Assembly (NCBI GenBank): GCA_947499555.1 | Contig: CANMOU010000002.1 | Coordinates: forward strand, 259,001 to 323,000 | Source: an uncultured Roseovarius sp. | GTDB lineage: Bacteria; Pseudomonadota; Alphaproteobacteria; Rhodobacterales; Rhodobacteraceae | DNA length: 64,000 bases | Direction: 5' to 3' | Shown: one piece after another, positions 27,860 through 37,187 of the stretch | How the letters are laid out: each line of letters starts with the position of its first letter | Numbering within the stretch: position 1 is the stretch's first letter | The notes under the pieces: model-generated | Databases searched by the model: none | Seen by the model: the letters and a program-made list of their open reading frames with translations, nothing else | Told to the model about the DNA's origin: nothing | Translations under genes and position numbers: made by a program

Positions 27860-29061
27860 GCGCGCAAGAGGGTCTTAAGATCGGCATCCGGATCTGCCAC
27901 CACATCTGCATCAGCTGTCTTGCCGCTATCGATAAGACGCTTCCCAACCATGTAGGCGCGCGCATCATTCGCGGCGTCCACGGCCAACAGTTTGTCACCT
28001 TTGAAGTACCAAAACGAAACACCGTTCTCGGCTTGGCGCGTCACAACCCGATCATAGCCTGTATTGAGCCCGGCGATTTGCAATTTGACGTCATACTGAT
28101 CGGACCAGAACCACGGTTGCGGCACATAGGGCTTGTCGGCACCTAAGAGATTCTCAGCGACACATTCGGCCATATCGATCGCGTTGGGCACGCTTTCGAG
28201 CCGCAGACGATCACCGCCATGAGGAAAAGAGGCGCAATCACCGGCCGCCCAGATGGCTTCGGCACTTGTTCGCCCCATCTCATCAACCTTGATGCCATTT
28301 TCGATCTCGAGGCCCGCGGCTTCTGCCAGATTGGTTTCGGGCACGATACCCACGCCGACGATGACGAAATCCACCTCGAGCTCCCGCCCGTCGCTCAGCC
28401 GCGCACCACTTACACGACCCTCTCCCAGAAGTGTCTCAAGACCAACGCCTTCGGCAATCTCAACCCCATGGCCCTGATGAAGCGCCCGAAAAAAGTCAGA
28501 CGTCTCTTTCGCAGCGACGCGTTGCAAGATGCGGGCCGCCATCTCAACCAAAACGACATTAAGGCCCTTCGATGCCGCCACAGCGGCGGCCTCAAGCCCG
28601 ATATAGCCGCCCCCGACAATCAAGACGCTCGCCCCAGGCGTAAACTCGGGCGCCATCGCGTCAACATCCTCAAGGTCACGAACAACATAAACGCCATCAA
28701 GCGCGCGCCCGATGGCGGCAGGCAAGCGACGCGGTGCTGACCCGGTTGTCAGGACAAGTTGATCATATGAGAGCGTCTCGTCCTTCAAGGCGACAGATTT
28801 CGCGACAGGATCAATCGAGGTTACCTCGGCGCCAAGCCGCAGGTCGATCTCATTCTCTGCATAAAAGCTCTCCGGCCGCAGGTAGAGGCGTTCAAGCTCC
28901 ATTTCGCCCAGCAGGTACTTCTTTGACAACGGCGGACGTTGGTAAGGTGGCGCAGGTTCGGCCCCGATCAGCGTCAGCGCCCCGTCATACCCAAGCGCGC
29001 GAAGCTTGGCGACAAGCGAACTGCCCGCCTGCCCGGCCCCAATGACGACTATTCCCGACAT
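27856..29061 (-). CDS. NAD(P)/FAD-dependent oxidoreductase, ferredoxin-reductase (rubredoxin/putidaredoxin reductase) type
   Basis: The protein has 401 residues. Two dinucleotide motifs are visible, VVIGAGQAGSSLVAKLR at the N-terminus and SVLIVGGGYIGLEAAAVA in the middle, with the FAD-contact IWAAGDCASFPH. PPYQRPPLSKKYLLGE is characteristic of the putidaredoxin/rhodocoxin reductase group, and a reductase C-terminal domain follows. It probably passes electrons from NADH to a ferredoxin, but no ferredoxin or P450 gene is adjacent. GGAGAGAG lies just upstream of the chosen ATG. Confidence 0.9.
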   Translation of the reverse strand: MSGIVVIGAGQAGSSLVAKLRALGYDGALTLIGAEPAPPYQRPPLSKKYLLGEMELERLYLRPESFYAENEIDLRLGAEVTSIDPVAKSVALKDETLSYDQLVLTTGSAPRRLPAAIGRALDGVYVVRDLEDVDAMAPEFTPGASVLIVGGGYIGLEAAAVAASKGLNVVLVEMAARILQRVAAKETSDFFRALHQGHGVEIAEGVGLETLLGEGRVSGARLSDGRELEVDFVIVGVGIVPETNLAEAAGLEIENGIKVDEMGRTSAEAIWAAGDCASFPHGGDRLRLESVPNAIDMAECVAENLLGADKPYVPQPWFWSDQYDVKLQIAGLNTGYDRVVTRQAENGVSFWYFKGDKLLAVDAANDARAYMVGKRLIDSGKTADADVVADPDADLKTLLRA

Positions 29062-29147
29062 GTCTCTCTCCGATTTGAATGGCAACCGCCGATGCACAGC
29101 CTATAACTACGGTCAAAGGAACTGCAATTGATAGACAGGATGCGACC

Positions 29148-29636
29148 ATGACCCTTTCCACTGGCGACAAACTTCCCGATGCAACGCTCTTGCAACTGGG
29201 CGCAGATGGCCCCGAAGGCGTCGAACTTTCAAGCAAGACTTCTGGCCGCAAGGTTGTCATCTTTGCCGTGCCGGGGGCTTACACGCCCACCTGCCATTCC
29301 GCCCACGTCCCAAGCTTTATCCGCACCAAGGACGCGTTGGCGGCAAAGGGCGTTGATGAAATCATCTGCGTGTCGGTGAACGACCCGTTCACGATGAAGG
29401 CCTGGGGCCAAGCGACCGGGGCAATTGACGCTGGCATCACGATGCTCAGCGATGCAGACTCAAGTTTCACCAAAGCCATTGGCATGGATTTCGATGCGCC
29501 GCCTGCGGGCCTTTTTGGCCGGTCCAAGCGCTATGCGATGGTCGTTGAAGATGGCGCTGTGACGCTTTTCAACGCAGAAGAAAGCCCAGGCGTCTGCGAG
29601 ACCTCTGCGGGCGAAACGCTTCTCGACGCGCTCTGA
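29148..29636 (+). CDS. Peroxiredoxin (Prx5/type II family)
   Basis: The protein has 162 residues. The peroxidatic cysteine is in PGAYTPTCHSAHVP, the exact Prx5 active-site pattern, with the conserved Arg in GLFGRSKRYAM. It reduces hydrogen peroxide and alkyl peroxides using glutathione/glutaredoxin or thioredoxin. A second Cys near the end (SPGVCETS) could be a resolving residue. The start at 29148 has AGGA 8 bases upstream. It is transcribed divergently from the reductase gene across an 86-base gap. Confidence 0.93.
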   Translation: MTLSTGDKLPDATLLQLGADGPEGVELSSKTSGRKVVIFAVPGAYTPTCHSAHVPSFIRTKDALAAKGVDEIICVSVNDPFTMKAWGQATGAIDAGITMLSDADSSFTKAIGMDFDAPPAGLFGRSKRYAMVVEDGAVTLFNAEESPGVCETSAGETLLDAL

Positions 29637-29648
29637 GCACAAAGATCC

Positions 29649-29676
29649 TGAGCCGGGCAGTGTGAGGTCCGGCTCA
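29649..29676. terminator. Hairpin between convergent peroxiredoxin and pterin dehydratase genes
   Basis: A perfect 8-bp inverted repeat (TGAGCCGG / CCGGCTCA, 12-base loop) starts 13 bases after the peroxiredoxin stop and reaches the stop codon of the convergent gene. There is no T-tract, so termination efficiency is uncertain. Confidence 0.4.
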
Positions 29677-29973
29677 AGCCTTGGCCAAGACATCCATCTT
29701 TTTGGCCAGTTTGATATCAAGCACACTCAGACCACCGACATCATGGGTGCTGAGCGTGACCTGCACAGTTTTGTAGACATTGAACCATTCAGGGTGATGG
29801 TTCCATTTCTCGGCCCAGATCGCGGCGCGGGTCATGAAGCCAAATGCATCGACGAAATTCCCGAATACAAATTCCCGGCAGATAGCATCGCGCCCCTCAA
29901 CCATTGCCCAGCCGTTGGCCAGCAGGCTTGCAAGTTCATTTGCCCGCTCTGCGTCACTGAGTTTTTCGGTCAT
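29674..29973 (-). CDS. phhB: 4a-hydroxytetrahydrobiopterin dehydratase (pterin-4a-carbinolamine dehydratase)
   Basis: The protein has 99 residues, the usual family size. The active-site histidine region [20 protein letters not shown] is plain, followed by [19 protein letters not shown]. The enzyme dehydrates 4a-hydroxy-tetrahydropterin, recycling the cofactor of aromatic amino-acid hydroxylases. No phenylalanine hydroxylase gene is in the window. Its start overlaps the stop of the GNAT gene as ATGA, so the two are translationally coupled. Confidence 0.93.
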   Translation of the reverse strand: MTEKLSDAERANELASLLANGWAMVEGRDAICREFVFGNFVDAFGFMTRAAIWAEKWNHHPEWFNVYKTVQVTLSTHDVGGLSVLDIKLAKKMDVLAKA

Positions 29974-31154
29974 TGCTGTTCCTCCTGATTTGCTTTTTTG
30001 AACGGCCCGTAGGCCGTCAGGATTTCAATATCTTCTGAAACCGCTTGCCGCTCTGCTTCCAGGTAATGCGCCACAGCGTCGCCGAAAGACGGATCCCGAA
30101 ACCAGTGCAGAGAATGGGTTTCCACCGGCAAATACCCTCGCGCAAGTTTGTGCTCGCCCTGCGCCCCGGCCTCAACCCGGGCCAGGCCGTTGGCAATGGC
30201 AAAATCAATTGCCTGATAATAGCAAAGCTCAAAATGCAAGGCCGGATACTGCGCCGTGCAACCCCAGTACCGGCCATAAAGCGCGTCGCGTCCTATGAGG
30301 TTCATGGCGCCCGCAACCGGCATGCCGTCCTGAAGGGCCAGCACAAGCAAGATATCATCGCGCAACGTGTCATGTGCGATATCAAAAAACCGCCGCGTCA
30401 GATAGGGCATACCCCATTTCCGCGCGCCCGTGTCCTGATAGAAGGTCCAGATTGCATCCCAGTGCGCGGCTTCGATCCCATCTCTTGTCAGTTGGACGAT
30501 TTCAAGCCCGCTGCCCTGTGCCTGCGCGCGTTCCCTGCGAATGTTCTTGCGCTTGCGCGAACTTAGGGATGCGAGGAAATCATCGAAACTCTGATAGTCA
30601 TTGTTGAGCCAGTGAAACTGCTGCGTCGTGCGCGGCAAAAGACCCATCTGTGTTCCGGCTTCCCGCTCATCTTCGGTGCAGAAAGTGACATGGAAAGATG
30701 ACAGGCTGTGCCGGTCGGCCAATTGAACAGCCGCCTGCACCAGCGCCTCTTGACCAGGTCTTTCATAACCGGGACGCGTCAGAAATCTTCGCCCGGTCAC
30801 AGGTGTGAAGGGTACCGCCAACTGCAGTTTTGGAAAGTAACGTCCACCAGCGCGCTCATAGGCATGCGCCCAATTGTGATCGAAGATATATTCTCCCTGG
30901 CTGTGGGATTTTGCATAAAGCGGCGCGCAAGCGATGATCTGACCATCCATCTCTGCAGTCAGATATTGCGCTTGCCAGCCCGTCCCAACGCCGACCGACC
31001 GGCTGTCGTCCAGCGCTTTGAGAAAACGGTAAGTGGTAAACGGGTCGACAGGCCGACCGTCTGCGGCCTCCGGGCAGGCGCAGGCATCCCAGTCCTCGGC
31101 CTTGATCTGGTCAAGGCTTTCGCAAACGCTGACAATGACAGATGTGCCGTCCAT
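29970..31154 (-). CDS. GNAT/FemAB-like N-acetyltransferase (COG3146 type)
   Basis: The protein has 394 residues. The internal segments [20 protein letters not shown] and [19 protein letters not shown], and the C-terminal [20 protein letters not shown], match the peptidogalycan-biosynthesis/GNAT family often labelled COG3146 or DUF482. Relatives resemble Fem-type transferases that use two fused GNAT domains, but the substrate of this group is not established. It is followed by the overlapping pterin dehydratase gene. Confidence 0.85.
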   Translation of the reverse strand: MDGTSVIVSVCESLDQIKAEDWDACACPEAADGRPVDPFTTYRFLKALDDSRSVGVGTGWQAQYLTAEMDGQIIACAPLYAKSHSQGEYIFDHNWAHAYERAGGRYFPKLQLAVPFTPVTGRRFLTRPGYERPGQEALVQAAVQLADRHSLSSFHVTFCTEDEREAGTQMGLLPRTTQQFHWLNNDYQSFDDFLASLSSRKRKNIRRERAQAQGSGLEIVQLTRDGIEAAHWDAIWTFYQDTGARKWGMPYLTRRFFDIAHDTLRDDILLVLALQDGMPVAGAMNLIGRDALYGRYWGCTAQYPALHFELCYYQAIDFAIANGLARVEAGAQGEHKLARGYLPVETHSLHWFRDPSFGDAVAHYLEAERQAVSEDIEILTAYGPFKKANQEEQQ

Positions 31155-31203
31155 GCCGACCTTCTTTATCCTTCATGTCAAATTGGGCCGTGCCGGGCGG
31201 GCT

Positions 31204-31971
31204 TCAAGACGGAAGCTGTGCCAGGTAGGATTCAAAGGTCACATTGTCGGCAACCTGGCGCGCAAGTGCCTCTTGTTGCGGCGTTCTGATTGTCCAGCAG
31301 AAGATATCCGCGCCCTGCGCCTTTAGGTCAGCCACTCTGGGACGCAGAAGATCATCGGCCTGGTGACTGATGAAACTGGCCTCGACGCGGTCAAAATCCG
31401 GAATATCCCGCAAGCGCGCGCGAATGGCATCGGTCAACTCGGGCCAGTTTTTCTCTCGATACGGGCTGGTGACCAACCCGCGTGGGATGCCAGGCGCGAG
31501 ATCACGCAGCTTTGCCACCATCTCGGGATTGAATGACATCAGGCCAACGGCTCCGGAATAGCAATGTAGCGCCGCCACGGTCGCGGCCTCCAGCCGCCCG
31601 TCTGTCACGCCCATCTGCCCGTGCTGATCTTTCAACTCAATCAGCATTGGCACCCGACCGGCCACAAGATCAAGCATCTCAGACAAAGTCGGGATGCCCT
31701 CGTCTCCGCCGGTCAATGCGATGTTGCGTAGTGCGTCGGCATCTTGCTCGATTACGAGGCCGGACTTTGACGTCAACCGGTTCAGATCATAGTCGTGAAA
31801 CACCATCGCCGCCCCATCGCGGCTGAGTTGCAGATCGATCTCGATCCCGTACCCATGCGCGATTGCCGCCTGCGCAGCGGCACAGGAATTTTCCGGTCGG
31901 CCATCCGCCACATCGTGCAGCGCGCGGTGGGCCAGCGGCGCATCAAGTAAAGACCGGTGGAGCCGGGTCAT
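31204..31971 (-). CDS. Glycerophosphodiester phosphodiesterase family protein
   Basis: The protein has 255 residues. It shows the GDPD barrel motifs LAHRALHDVADGRPENS, GIEIDLQLSRDGAAMVFHD (the Glu/Asp metal ligands and catalytic His) and MLIELKDQHG. It hydrolyses glycerophosphodiesters such as glycerophosphocholine to glycerol-3-phosphate and an alcohol. There is no signal peptide, so it is cytoplasmic. Its ATG overlaps the stop of the RidA-family gene as ATGA. Confidence 0.92.
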   Translation of the reverse strand: MTRLHRSLLDAPLAHRALHDVADGRPENSCAAAQAAIAHGYGIEIDLQLSRDGAAMVFHDYDLNRLTSKSGLVIEQDADALRNIALTGGDEGIPTLSEMLDLVAGRVPMLIELKDQHGQMGVTDGRLEAATVAALHCYSGAVGLMSFNPEMVAKLRDLAPGIPRGLVTSPYREKNWPELTDAIRARLRDIPDFDRVEASFISHQADDLLRPRVADLKAQGADIFCWTIRTPQQEALARQVADNVTFESYLAQLPS

Positions 31972-32429
31972 TTGATCTGGAACACACCCTCGATTTCAAC
32001 CGCAACCCCGAACGGTAAGGCGGGCGACGAAACCGCAGCACGGGCATGTTTGCCGGCATCTCCAAGCGCTTCACCAATGAAATCCGAAGCGCCGTTTATC
32101 ACTTGCGGCTGGTCTCCAAAATCCGGCGTCGAGTTCACAAATCCACCAAGTTTGACGACCCGCTGCAGCCGGTCAAGATCACCGCCACAGGCCGCCTTGA
32201 CCTGAGCCAGAAGGTTGATCGCACAGGCCCGGGCGGCACGTGCCCCTGCTGCGATATCAAGGTCATCGCCCAGTTTACCGGTCATCAGCGTGTCACCCTC
32301 TTTCGGCAATTGGCCAGAGACATAGAGGATATCACCCACTTGCACGTAAGGTACGTAATTGGCCGCCGGTGCAGGTGCATCTGGCAGGGTGACCCCCATC
32401 TCCGCCAGTTTGCTTTCGAATTTTCCCAT
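31968..32429 (-). CDS. RidA family protein (YjgH/TdcF-like)
   Basis: The protein has 153 residues. It has the RidA/YjgF fold with YVQVGDILYVSGQLP near the start and a C-terminal LPFGVAVEIEGVFQI. The Arg that typically contacts the substrate carboxylate in canonical RidA (a CRVE-type motif near the C-terminus) is not present, so this belongs to the Rid subgroups of unclear activity rather than archetypal RidA. GGAGG lies about 8 bases before the ATG at 32429; the reading to 32546 is an upstream extension without support. Confidence 0.88.
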   Translation of the reverse strand: MGKFESKLAEMGVTLPDAPAPAANYVPYVQVGDILYVSGQLPKEGDTLMTGKLGDDLDIAAGARAARACAINLLAQVKAACGGDLDRLQRVVKLGGFVNSTPDFGDQPQVINGASDFIGEALGDAGKHARAAVSSPALPFGVAVEIEGVFQIK

Positions 32430-32558
32430 TTCGCTGTCCTCCCGGATTCGTGTTGCCGGGGACGCTAGCCGCAGTCTTTGGCAAAGAAAATCGGGAATCT
32501 GCCGAATTGGCGAATAATTGTCCGTTCCTAGCACGGGGTCGTACAAGCGGTGGATCGC

Positions 32559-33866
32559 TTATTCGCGAAAGGCTTTTGAGAAGTAGTCACTCAACGGTTT
32601 GATCAGGTAAGCAATTGGGGTCCGGTCCTGCGTGCGAATGAAAGCCTCAACCGGCATGCCAGGAATGAGCGTGACATCGGCTGGCAGGCGGGCCTGCTCT
32701 CCTTCGCTCAGGACAATTTCTGCGCGATAAAAGCTTCGGTTCGTGCGTTCTTCCTGAAATGCATCTGCCGAGATCTGCGTGACACGTCCGGTCAGCTCTG
32801 GTGTCCGGCGTTGATCCAAGGCCGAAAACCGCAGGATGACCTCCTGTCCGAGAAAGAGCTTGTCTATATGTATGGGCTCAACCCGTGCATTGATGATCAG
32901 CGGGCGGTCTTGCGGCACGATGTAGAGGATGGGATCAGCCGGTCGAACGACCGAGCGCAGCGCGAAGACCTGAAGGTCATAGACGATGCCCGAGACCGGC
33001 GCGCGGATATCCAGCCGCTCCAGCTGCTCGATCAGTGCCCGGCGCTCCTCCAGAAGCTCCAATTCGCGGTATTGTTGATCGCGTAGTGTTGCAATGGCCT
33101 CTTCACGCCGGGAAGACGCCAGTTGCAGGACCTCGATATCGATCTCGGTCATCCGCCCCTCGGCCTGGGCGACGCGCGCCGCCAGATCACCCATCTGCCC
33201 TGAAAGACGCGCACGTTCTCTTTGCAAGGAGAGCACGCGCGTTGCCTGCGCGAGGCCCTGATCCAGCAGCGCCTGCTGATTGCCAAGTTCCTGTTCGATA
33301 AGATCCAGTTGCTCGTGGAGCGCGATCCTCTGAGCCGTCAGCCCTCTGATCTGATCGGCAATCTGGCGGTTTTGTTTTTCCAACTGCGTGATTTCTTGCT
33401 GCGTTGTGTAAGACCGCGCCTCCAAAAGACGCGCCTGTCCGCTCAGCAGACCAGAGACATCCACATTGGCGGCCGCCACCTGTTGAAGAAGAGGGTCAAA
33501 TGAGATTTCGGCAGTTTCGTCCCGTTCGGCTTCAAGCCGGCCCCGCCGCGCCATGAGTTCGAAAAGCTGGCTTTCGGTGATCGCGAGTTGAGAGCGCAAT
33601 TCCGTCGGATCTAGACGCAGCAAGACGTCTCCGGCGGTCACAAAATCCCCTTCGTCCACACCGAGAACGGCAACAACGCCACCATGGGGGTGCTGCACAA
33701 CCTGCCGGTTTTGATCAACCTCAATGCGACCTTCTGCGACGATTGCACCGGAAATTTTGGAAAACGTCGCCCAGGTCCCAAAGCCGCCCAGCAAAAGCAG
33801 CACACTTGCGGCACCGATGTAAAGCGGGCGCCGCACCGACCAGGCATCCCTGCGGCGGGCCGTCAT
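32559..33866 (-). CDS. Type I secretion periplasmic adaptor (HlyD/PrtE family)
   Basis: The protein has 435 residues. One N-terminal membrane segment (PLYIGAASVLLLLGGFGTWATF) is followed by a biotinyl-lipoyl-like segment (VQHPHGGVVAVLGVDEGDFV), a long coiled coil at about residues 90-280 and a beta-barrel part (LDIRAPVSGIVYDLQVF). This is the membrane-fusion protein of a type I secretion system, bridging an inner-membrane ABC exporter to a TolC-type channel. It overlaps the ABC gene by 4 bases. No TolC or RTX substrate gene is adjacent. Confidence 0.93.
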   Translation of the reverse strand: MTARRRDAWSVRRPLYIGAASVLLLLGGFGTWATFSKISGAIVAEGRIEVDQNRQVVQHPHGGVVAVLGVDEGDFVTAGDVLLRLDPTELRSQLAITESQLFELMARRGRLEAERDETAEISFDPLLQQVAAANVDVSGLLSGQARLLEARSYTTQQEITQLEKQNRQIADQIRGLTAQRIALHEQLDLIEQELGNQQALLDQGLAQATRVLSLQRERARLSGQMGDLAARVAQAEGRMTEIDIEVLQLASSRREEAIATLRDQQYRELELLEERRALIEQLERLDIRAPVSGIVYDLQVFALRSVVRPADPILYIVPQDRPLIINARVEPIHIDKLFLGQEVILRFSALDQRRTPELTGRVTQISADAFQEERTNRSFYRAEIVLSEGEQARLPADVTLIPGMPVEAFIRTQDRTPIAYLIKPLSDYFSKAFRE

Positions 33867-35698
33867 TGCACGCCCCGCAAACCAGTGTTGCCGATCACAT
33901 CCAGATGGTTCTTCACCATATTGCGCAGCACATCCTCTTTTGGCCCAAACGCGCGCAGCCGTCCATCGTCAAGCATCAGCAGCTTGTCGCATTCCTGAAT
34001 GGCGGCCGGGCGATGCGCCATGATCAGGATTGAGCGTCCCGCTTCCTTGAAGCCCCGGATGGCGCGGTTCACGGCATCGCTGCCTTCGTTGTCGAGATTC
34101 GAATTGGGCTCATCAAGCACCAGCATCACCGGATCGCCATACATCGCCCTTGCCAGCCCGATCCGCTGCATCTGCCCCCCCGAGAGCCGCCCGCCCGCGG
34201 GGGTCACCCGCGTGTCATATCCATCCGGCAATTTGAGGATCATCTTATGCGCATCGGCTTTCTTGGCGGCCTCCACGGTCTTCGCCGGATCCGGGTCGGT
34301 GGCCAGCCGGGCGATGTTTTCGGCAATGGTGCCGTCAAAGAGCTGGACGCGTTGCGGCAAGTACCCGACCAGCGCTCCAAGTGTGCTGGCCTGATATTGA
34401 TCCAACGTGGCGCCATCCAGGCGAATCTTGCCGCCCATCGGTGACCAGACCCCTGTCAGCGCTCGGGCCAGGGATGACTTTCCAGCACCTGACGGGCCGA
34501 TGACGCCGATTGCCTCACCGGGATTGACAACAAAGCTGACGCCGCGCAGGGACGCCTGTTTTTCGCCCGGCGGAAAGACGGTGAGTTGATGCACTTCGAG
34601 ATGCGCTTGAGGTCTGGGAAGAGGAATCTTCGCCCGCTCCGGCGGAACTGATCCCAGAAGATCCGCCAGCGAAGACCAGCCTCGCACGGCCCGATGCACG
34701 GCGGGCCACTGCCCAACCGCCAATTCAACCGGAGCCAGCGCCCGGCCCAAAAGAATCGACCCCGCAATCATTGCACCCGGCGTCAACGACCCTTCCAGCA
34801 CAAGGAATGCCCCAAGGCCCAGCATCGCGGATTGCAGGAACAGCCGGAACGTCTTTGTCGTCACGCTGAAGGTGCCAAGCAAATCAGAAGACTGGATTTG
34901 CGATTCCAGAGCGATGTCGCGGGTTTCCTTCCAGCGGTCAAAGGTCGCGTCCCGCATCCCCATGGCCTGGACCATTTCAGCCTCACCGCGAATCTGGTTG
35001 GCAATCTTTTCCGCCGCGACCGAGGCCGAGTTGGAGCGCGCCGTTGGTCGTCGCGTAACAGTCTGATTGAGAAACGCGACCGCGACAAGCGTGAGCCCGC
35101 CGACAATCGCGAAAGCACCGAGCAAAGGATGAAAAACCCAGATCCCCAACAAGAAAATTGGCGTCCAGGGCATGTCGAATGCGGCCATCAGAACAGGTGA
35201 CGCCATAAGCCGCTGCACGGATTCTAGATCACGCAAGCCTGTTTCGGTGTTGTCGTCCGGGGCAACTGCCGCCTTGCGAATAACTGCATCAAACACCCTG
35301 CGATCCAGACGTGCCTGAAATCGGGCCGCGACACGGCCCATGACTCGACCCCGCGCGTAATCCAGAAACCCCATCATCGCATAGAGAAACAACACGAGCG
35401 CGGAAAGCGCGATCAGTGTCTCAACCGACCGGCTGCCCAGTACCCGATCATAGACTTGTAGCATGTAGATCGGGCCGGTCAGCATAAGCAGATTGACAAA
35501 GAAGCTGAAGACACCGACGCTCCAGTACAAGACGCGGCTTTGTCGACGCGCATCTCGAAGCTCATCAAGACCGGCTTCGTGATGGGCATTGGTCATTTGC
35601 ATGTCGTATGAGCCGCCTGACGCCAACTGTGCTTGAAATGGTGGGCCGGTCCGGCCTAAATTGAGTGTCACCGAACTGCCACATGCCGCTGTGGACAT
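33863..35698 (-). CDS. Type I secretion system permease/ATPase (PrtD/HlyB type)
   Basis: The protein has up to 611 residues. A six-segment transmembrane domain (GVFSFFVNLLMLTGPIYMLQ onward) covers about residues 55-330. The ABC ATPase has the Walker A GPSGAGKSSL, the signature LSGGQMQRIGLARA and the Walker B VMLVLDEPNSNLD. There is no N-terminal C39-like peptidase domain, which puts it with PrtD-type exporters of C-terminal-signal proteins such as RTX proteases. The start is uncertain: ATGs at 35602 or 35596 would remove an unusual 32- to 34-residue extension but lack a ribosome-binding site. Confidence 0.93.
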   Translation of the reverse strand: MSTAACGSSVTLNLGRTGPPFQAQLASGGSYDMQMTNAHHEAGLDELRDARRQSRVLYWSVGVFSFFVNLLMLTGPIYMLQVYDRVLGSRSVETLIALSALVLFLYAMMGFLDYARGRVMGRVAARFQARLDRRVFDAVIRKAAVAPDDNTETGLRDLESVQRLMASPVLMAAFDMPWTPIFLLGIWVFHPLLGAFAIVGGLTLVAVAFLNQTVTRRPTARSNSASVAAEKIANQIRGEAEMVQAMGMRDATFDRWKETRDIALESQIQSSDLLGTFSVTTKTFRLFLQSAMLGLGAFLVLEGSLTPGAMIAGSILLGRALAPVELAVGQWPAVHRAVRGWSSLADLLGSVPPERAKIPLPRPQAHLEVHQLTVFPPGEKQASLRGVSFVVNPGEAIGVIGPSGAGKSSLARALTGVWSPMGGKIRLDGATLDQYQASTLGALVGYLPQRVQLFDGTIAENIARLATDPDPAKTVEAAKKADAHKMILKLPDGYDTRVTPAGGRLSGGQMQRIGLARAMYGDPVMLVLDEPNSNLDNEGSDAVNRAIRGFKEAGRSILIMAHRPAAIQECDKLLMLDDGRLRAFGPKEDVLRNMVKNHLDVIGNTGLRGVQ

Positions 35699-35769
35699 AC
35701 TTCGTCTTCTGGGCTTGTGGACTCGATTGAGTATGTATGTGCTGAACTGATTTAAAGATTCCTTAAAAC

Positions 35770-36567
35770 GTGGTTTATTCTCGTCTCTTTCACCCTGGCC
35801 TTGTGCTTCGCTTGCTGCTGGCCCTTTTGCTGGCGCTGTCTTTGGCTGCCTGCGCGAAACGTCCTGCGGGCCTGCCTGTTGATGCTGTTTACGACCCTTA
35901 CGAGCAGCAGAACCGGGGCGTGCACGAATTCAACCGTTCACTCGACAGAAACTTGGTTCGGCCTGCTGGCCGTGGCTATTCGGATTTTCTTCCAGATGAC
36001 ATCGAAGACGGGATCGGACGGTTTGCGTTTAACCTGTCTCTGCCGCGTTCCATCGTGAACAGCATCCTGCAGGGCAATATGTTGGCGGCAACCGAGGACA
36101 GCTACCGCTTTCTCATCAACAGCACGATCGGCCTTGTCGGTGTTTTTGATGTTGCGTCAGATTTGAACATGCCAGAGGCCAATGATGCGGACTTTGGACA
36201 GACACTGCATGTCTGGGGTGTGCGGGAAGGCGCCTATGTTGAATTGCCGCTTCTTGGGCCATCAACCCAGCGTGACACCGTCGGACTCGTGGTAGACATC
36301 TTTACAAACCCACTAACCTATATCCTTGATTCTCCGGAAAATTATTACGGAACAATTGCATCTGTTTCGTCCGGTCTTTCAAATCGTGGCCGGTTCTCAG
36401 ATACAATCGACTCGGTTCTGTACGAAAGCGCCGATAGCTATGCGCAGGCGCAGTCAATCTACATCCAGAACCGGAGATTTAAACTGGGCAATGGCACTGG
36501 CGGGGCCTATGCTGACCCCTATGACGAACTTGCGCTGCCACCAACAGAGTTGCCTGATGTTGAATAA
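35770..36567 (+). CDS. mlaA: MlaA/VacJ family lipoprotein
   Basis: The protein has 265 residues. A signal with lipobox LAAC at about residues 25-28 precedes the VacJ domain (VYDPYEQQNRGVHEFNRSLD; SLPRSIVNSILQGN; INSTIGLVGVFDVAS). MlaA sits in the outer membrane with porins and removes misplaced phospholipids from the outer leaflet, handing them to MlaC. The start is a GTG without a clear ribosome-binding site; an alternative GTG is at 35803. The 3' end overlaps mlaC by 11 bases. Confidence 0.9.
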   Translation: MVYSRLFHPGLVLRLLLALLLALSLAACAKRPAGLPVDAVYDPYEQQNRGVHEFNRSLDRNLVRPAGRGYSDFLPDDIEDGIGRFAFNLSLPRSIVNSILQGNMLAATEDSYRFLINSTIGLVGVFDVASDLNMPEANDADFGQTLHVWGVREGAYVELPLLGPSTQRDTVGLVVDIFTNPLTYILDSPENYYGTIASVSSGLSNRGRFSDTIDSVLYESADSYAQAQSIYIQNRRFKLGNGTGGAYADPYDELALPPTELPDVE

Positions 36568-37162
36568 GTTAAACCGCCGTCACCTTGTCTCGCTCATCGC
36601 TGCTGGAGCAGCCACAGCCGCGCTGCCCGTTCCGGCATTTGCCTTGACAGAGGCGCGCGCGAAGGCGCTCGTGGACCAGGTTGTCGCGGAAATCAATCGT
36701 GTGATTGCGTCCGGCAAATCCGTCAACGCGATGATTCGTGATTTTGAGCGGATCTTCAGCCGGTATGCCGACGTAAGCATCATCGCCAGATCAACCCTGG
36801 GACAAGACTCGCGCCGGGCGAGCAATGCGCAGCTCCGCGCCTTCACCTCGGCCTTCCAGAGCTATATCGCCCGCAAGTATGGCAAGCGTTTCCGCGAATT
36901 CATCGGTGGCCGCATCGAGGTTCAGGGCGTGCGCAAGGTGAAGTCCTGGCACGAGGTTCAGTCGCTTGTTTATCTCAAGGGCTCCTCGCCTTTCCGGGTA
37001 CTTTTTCTGGTATCTGACCGCTCCGGGCGCGACCTGTTCTTTGACATGGTCATCGAAGGCGTCAGCCTGCGCCTGACAGAGCGTACAGAGATTGGTGCGA
37101 TCCTTGACCGCAACAAAGGCAATATCGACGGCCTGATCGCTGATCTGAAAAAAGCCGGCTAG
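36557..37162 (+). CDS. mlaC: MlaC/Ttg2D family phospholipid-binding protein
   Basis: The protein has 201 residues. A twin-arginine-like or Sec-type signal (NRRHLVSLIAAGAATAALPVPAFA) precedes a Tol_Tol_Ttg2-type domain (FERIFSRYADVSIIARSTLGQ; FTSAFQSYIARKYGKRF). It is the periplasmic shuttle between MlaA and the inner-membrane MlaFEDB transporter. I chose the ATG at 36557, inside the end of mlaA, because it gives the signal peptide; translation is probably coupled. The mlaFED genes are not adjacent. Confidence 0.9.
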   Translation: MLNKLNRRHLVSLIAAGAATAALPVPAFALTEARAKALVDQVVAEINRVIASGKSVNAMIRDFERIFSRYADVSIIARSTLGQDSRRASNAQLRAFTSAFQSYIARKYGKRFREFIGGRIEVQGVRKVKSWHEVQSLVYLKGSSPFRVLFLVSDRSGRDLFFDMVIEGVSLRLTERTEIGAILDRNKGNIDGLIADLKKAG

Positions 37163-37187
37163 GGCTGATCCTGATTTTCGGTCCTGA

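Noticed and set aside
36326-36556. Longer start for MlaC
   Set aside because: The extension lies inside mlaA and would put 77 residues before the signal peptide.
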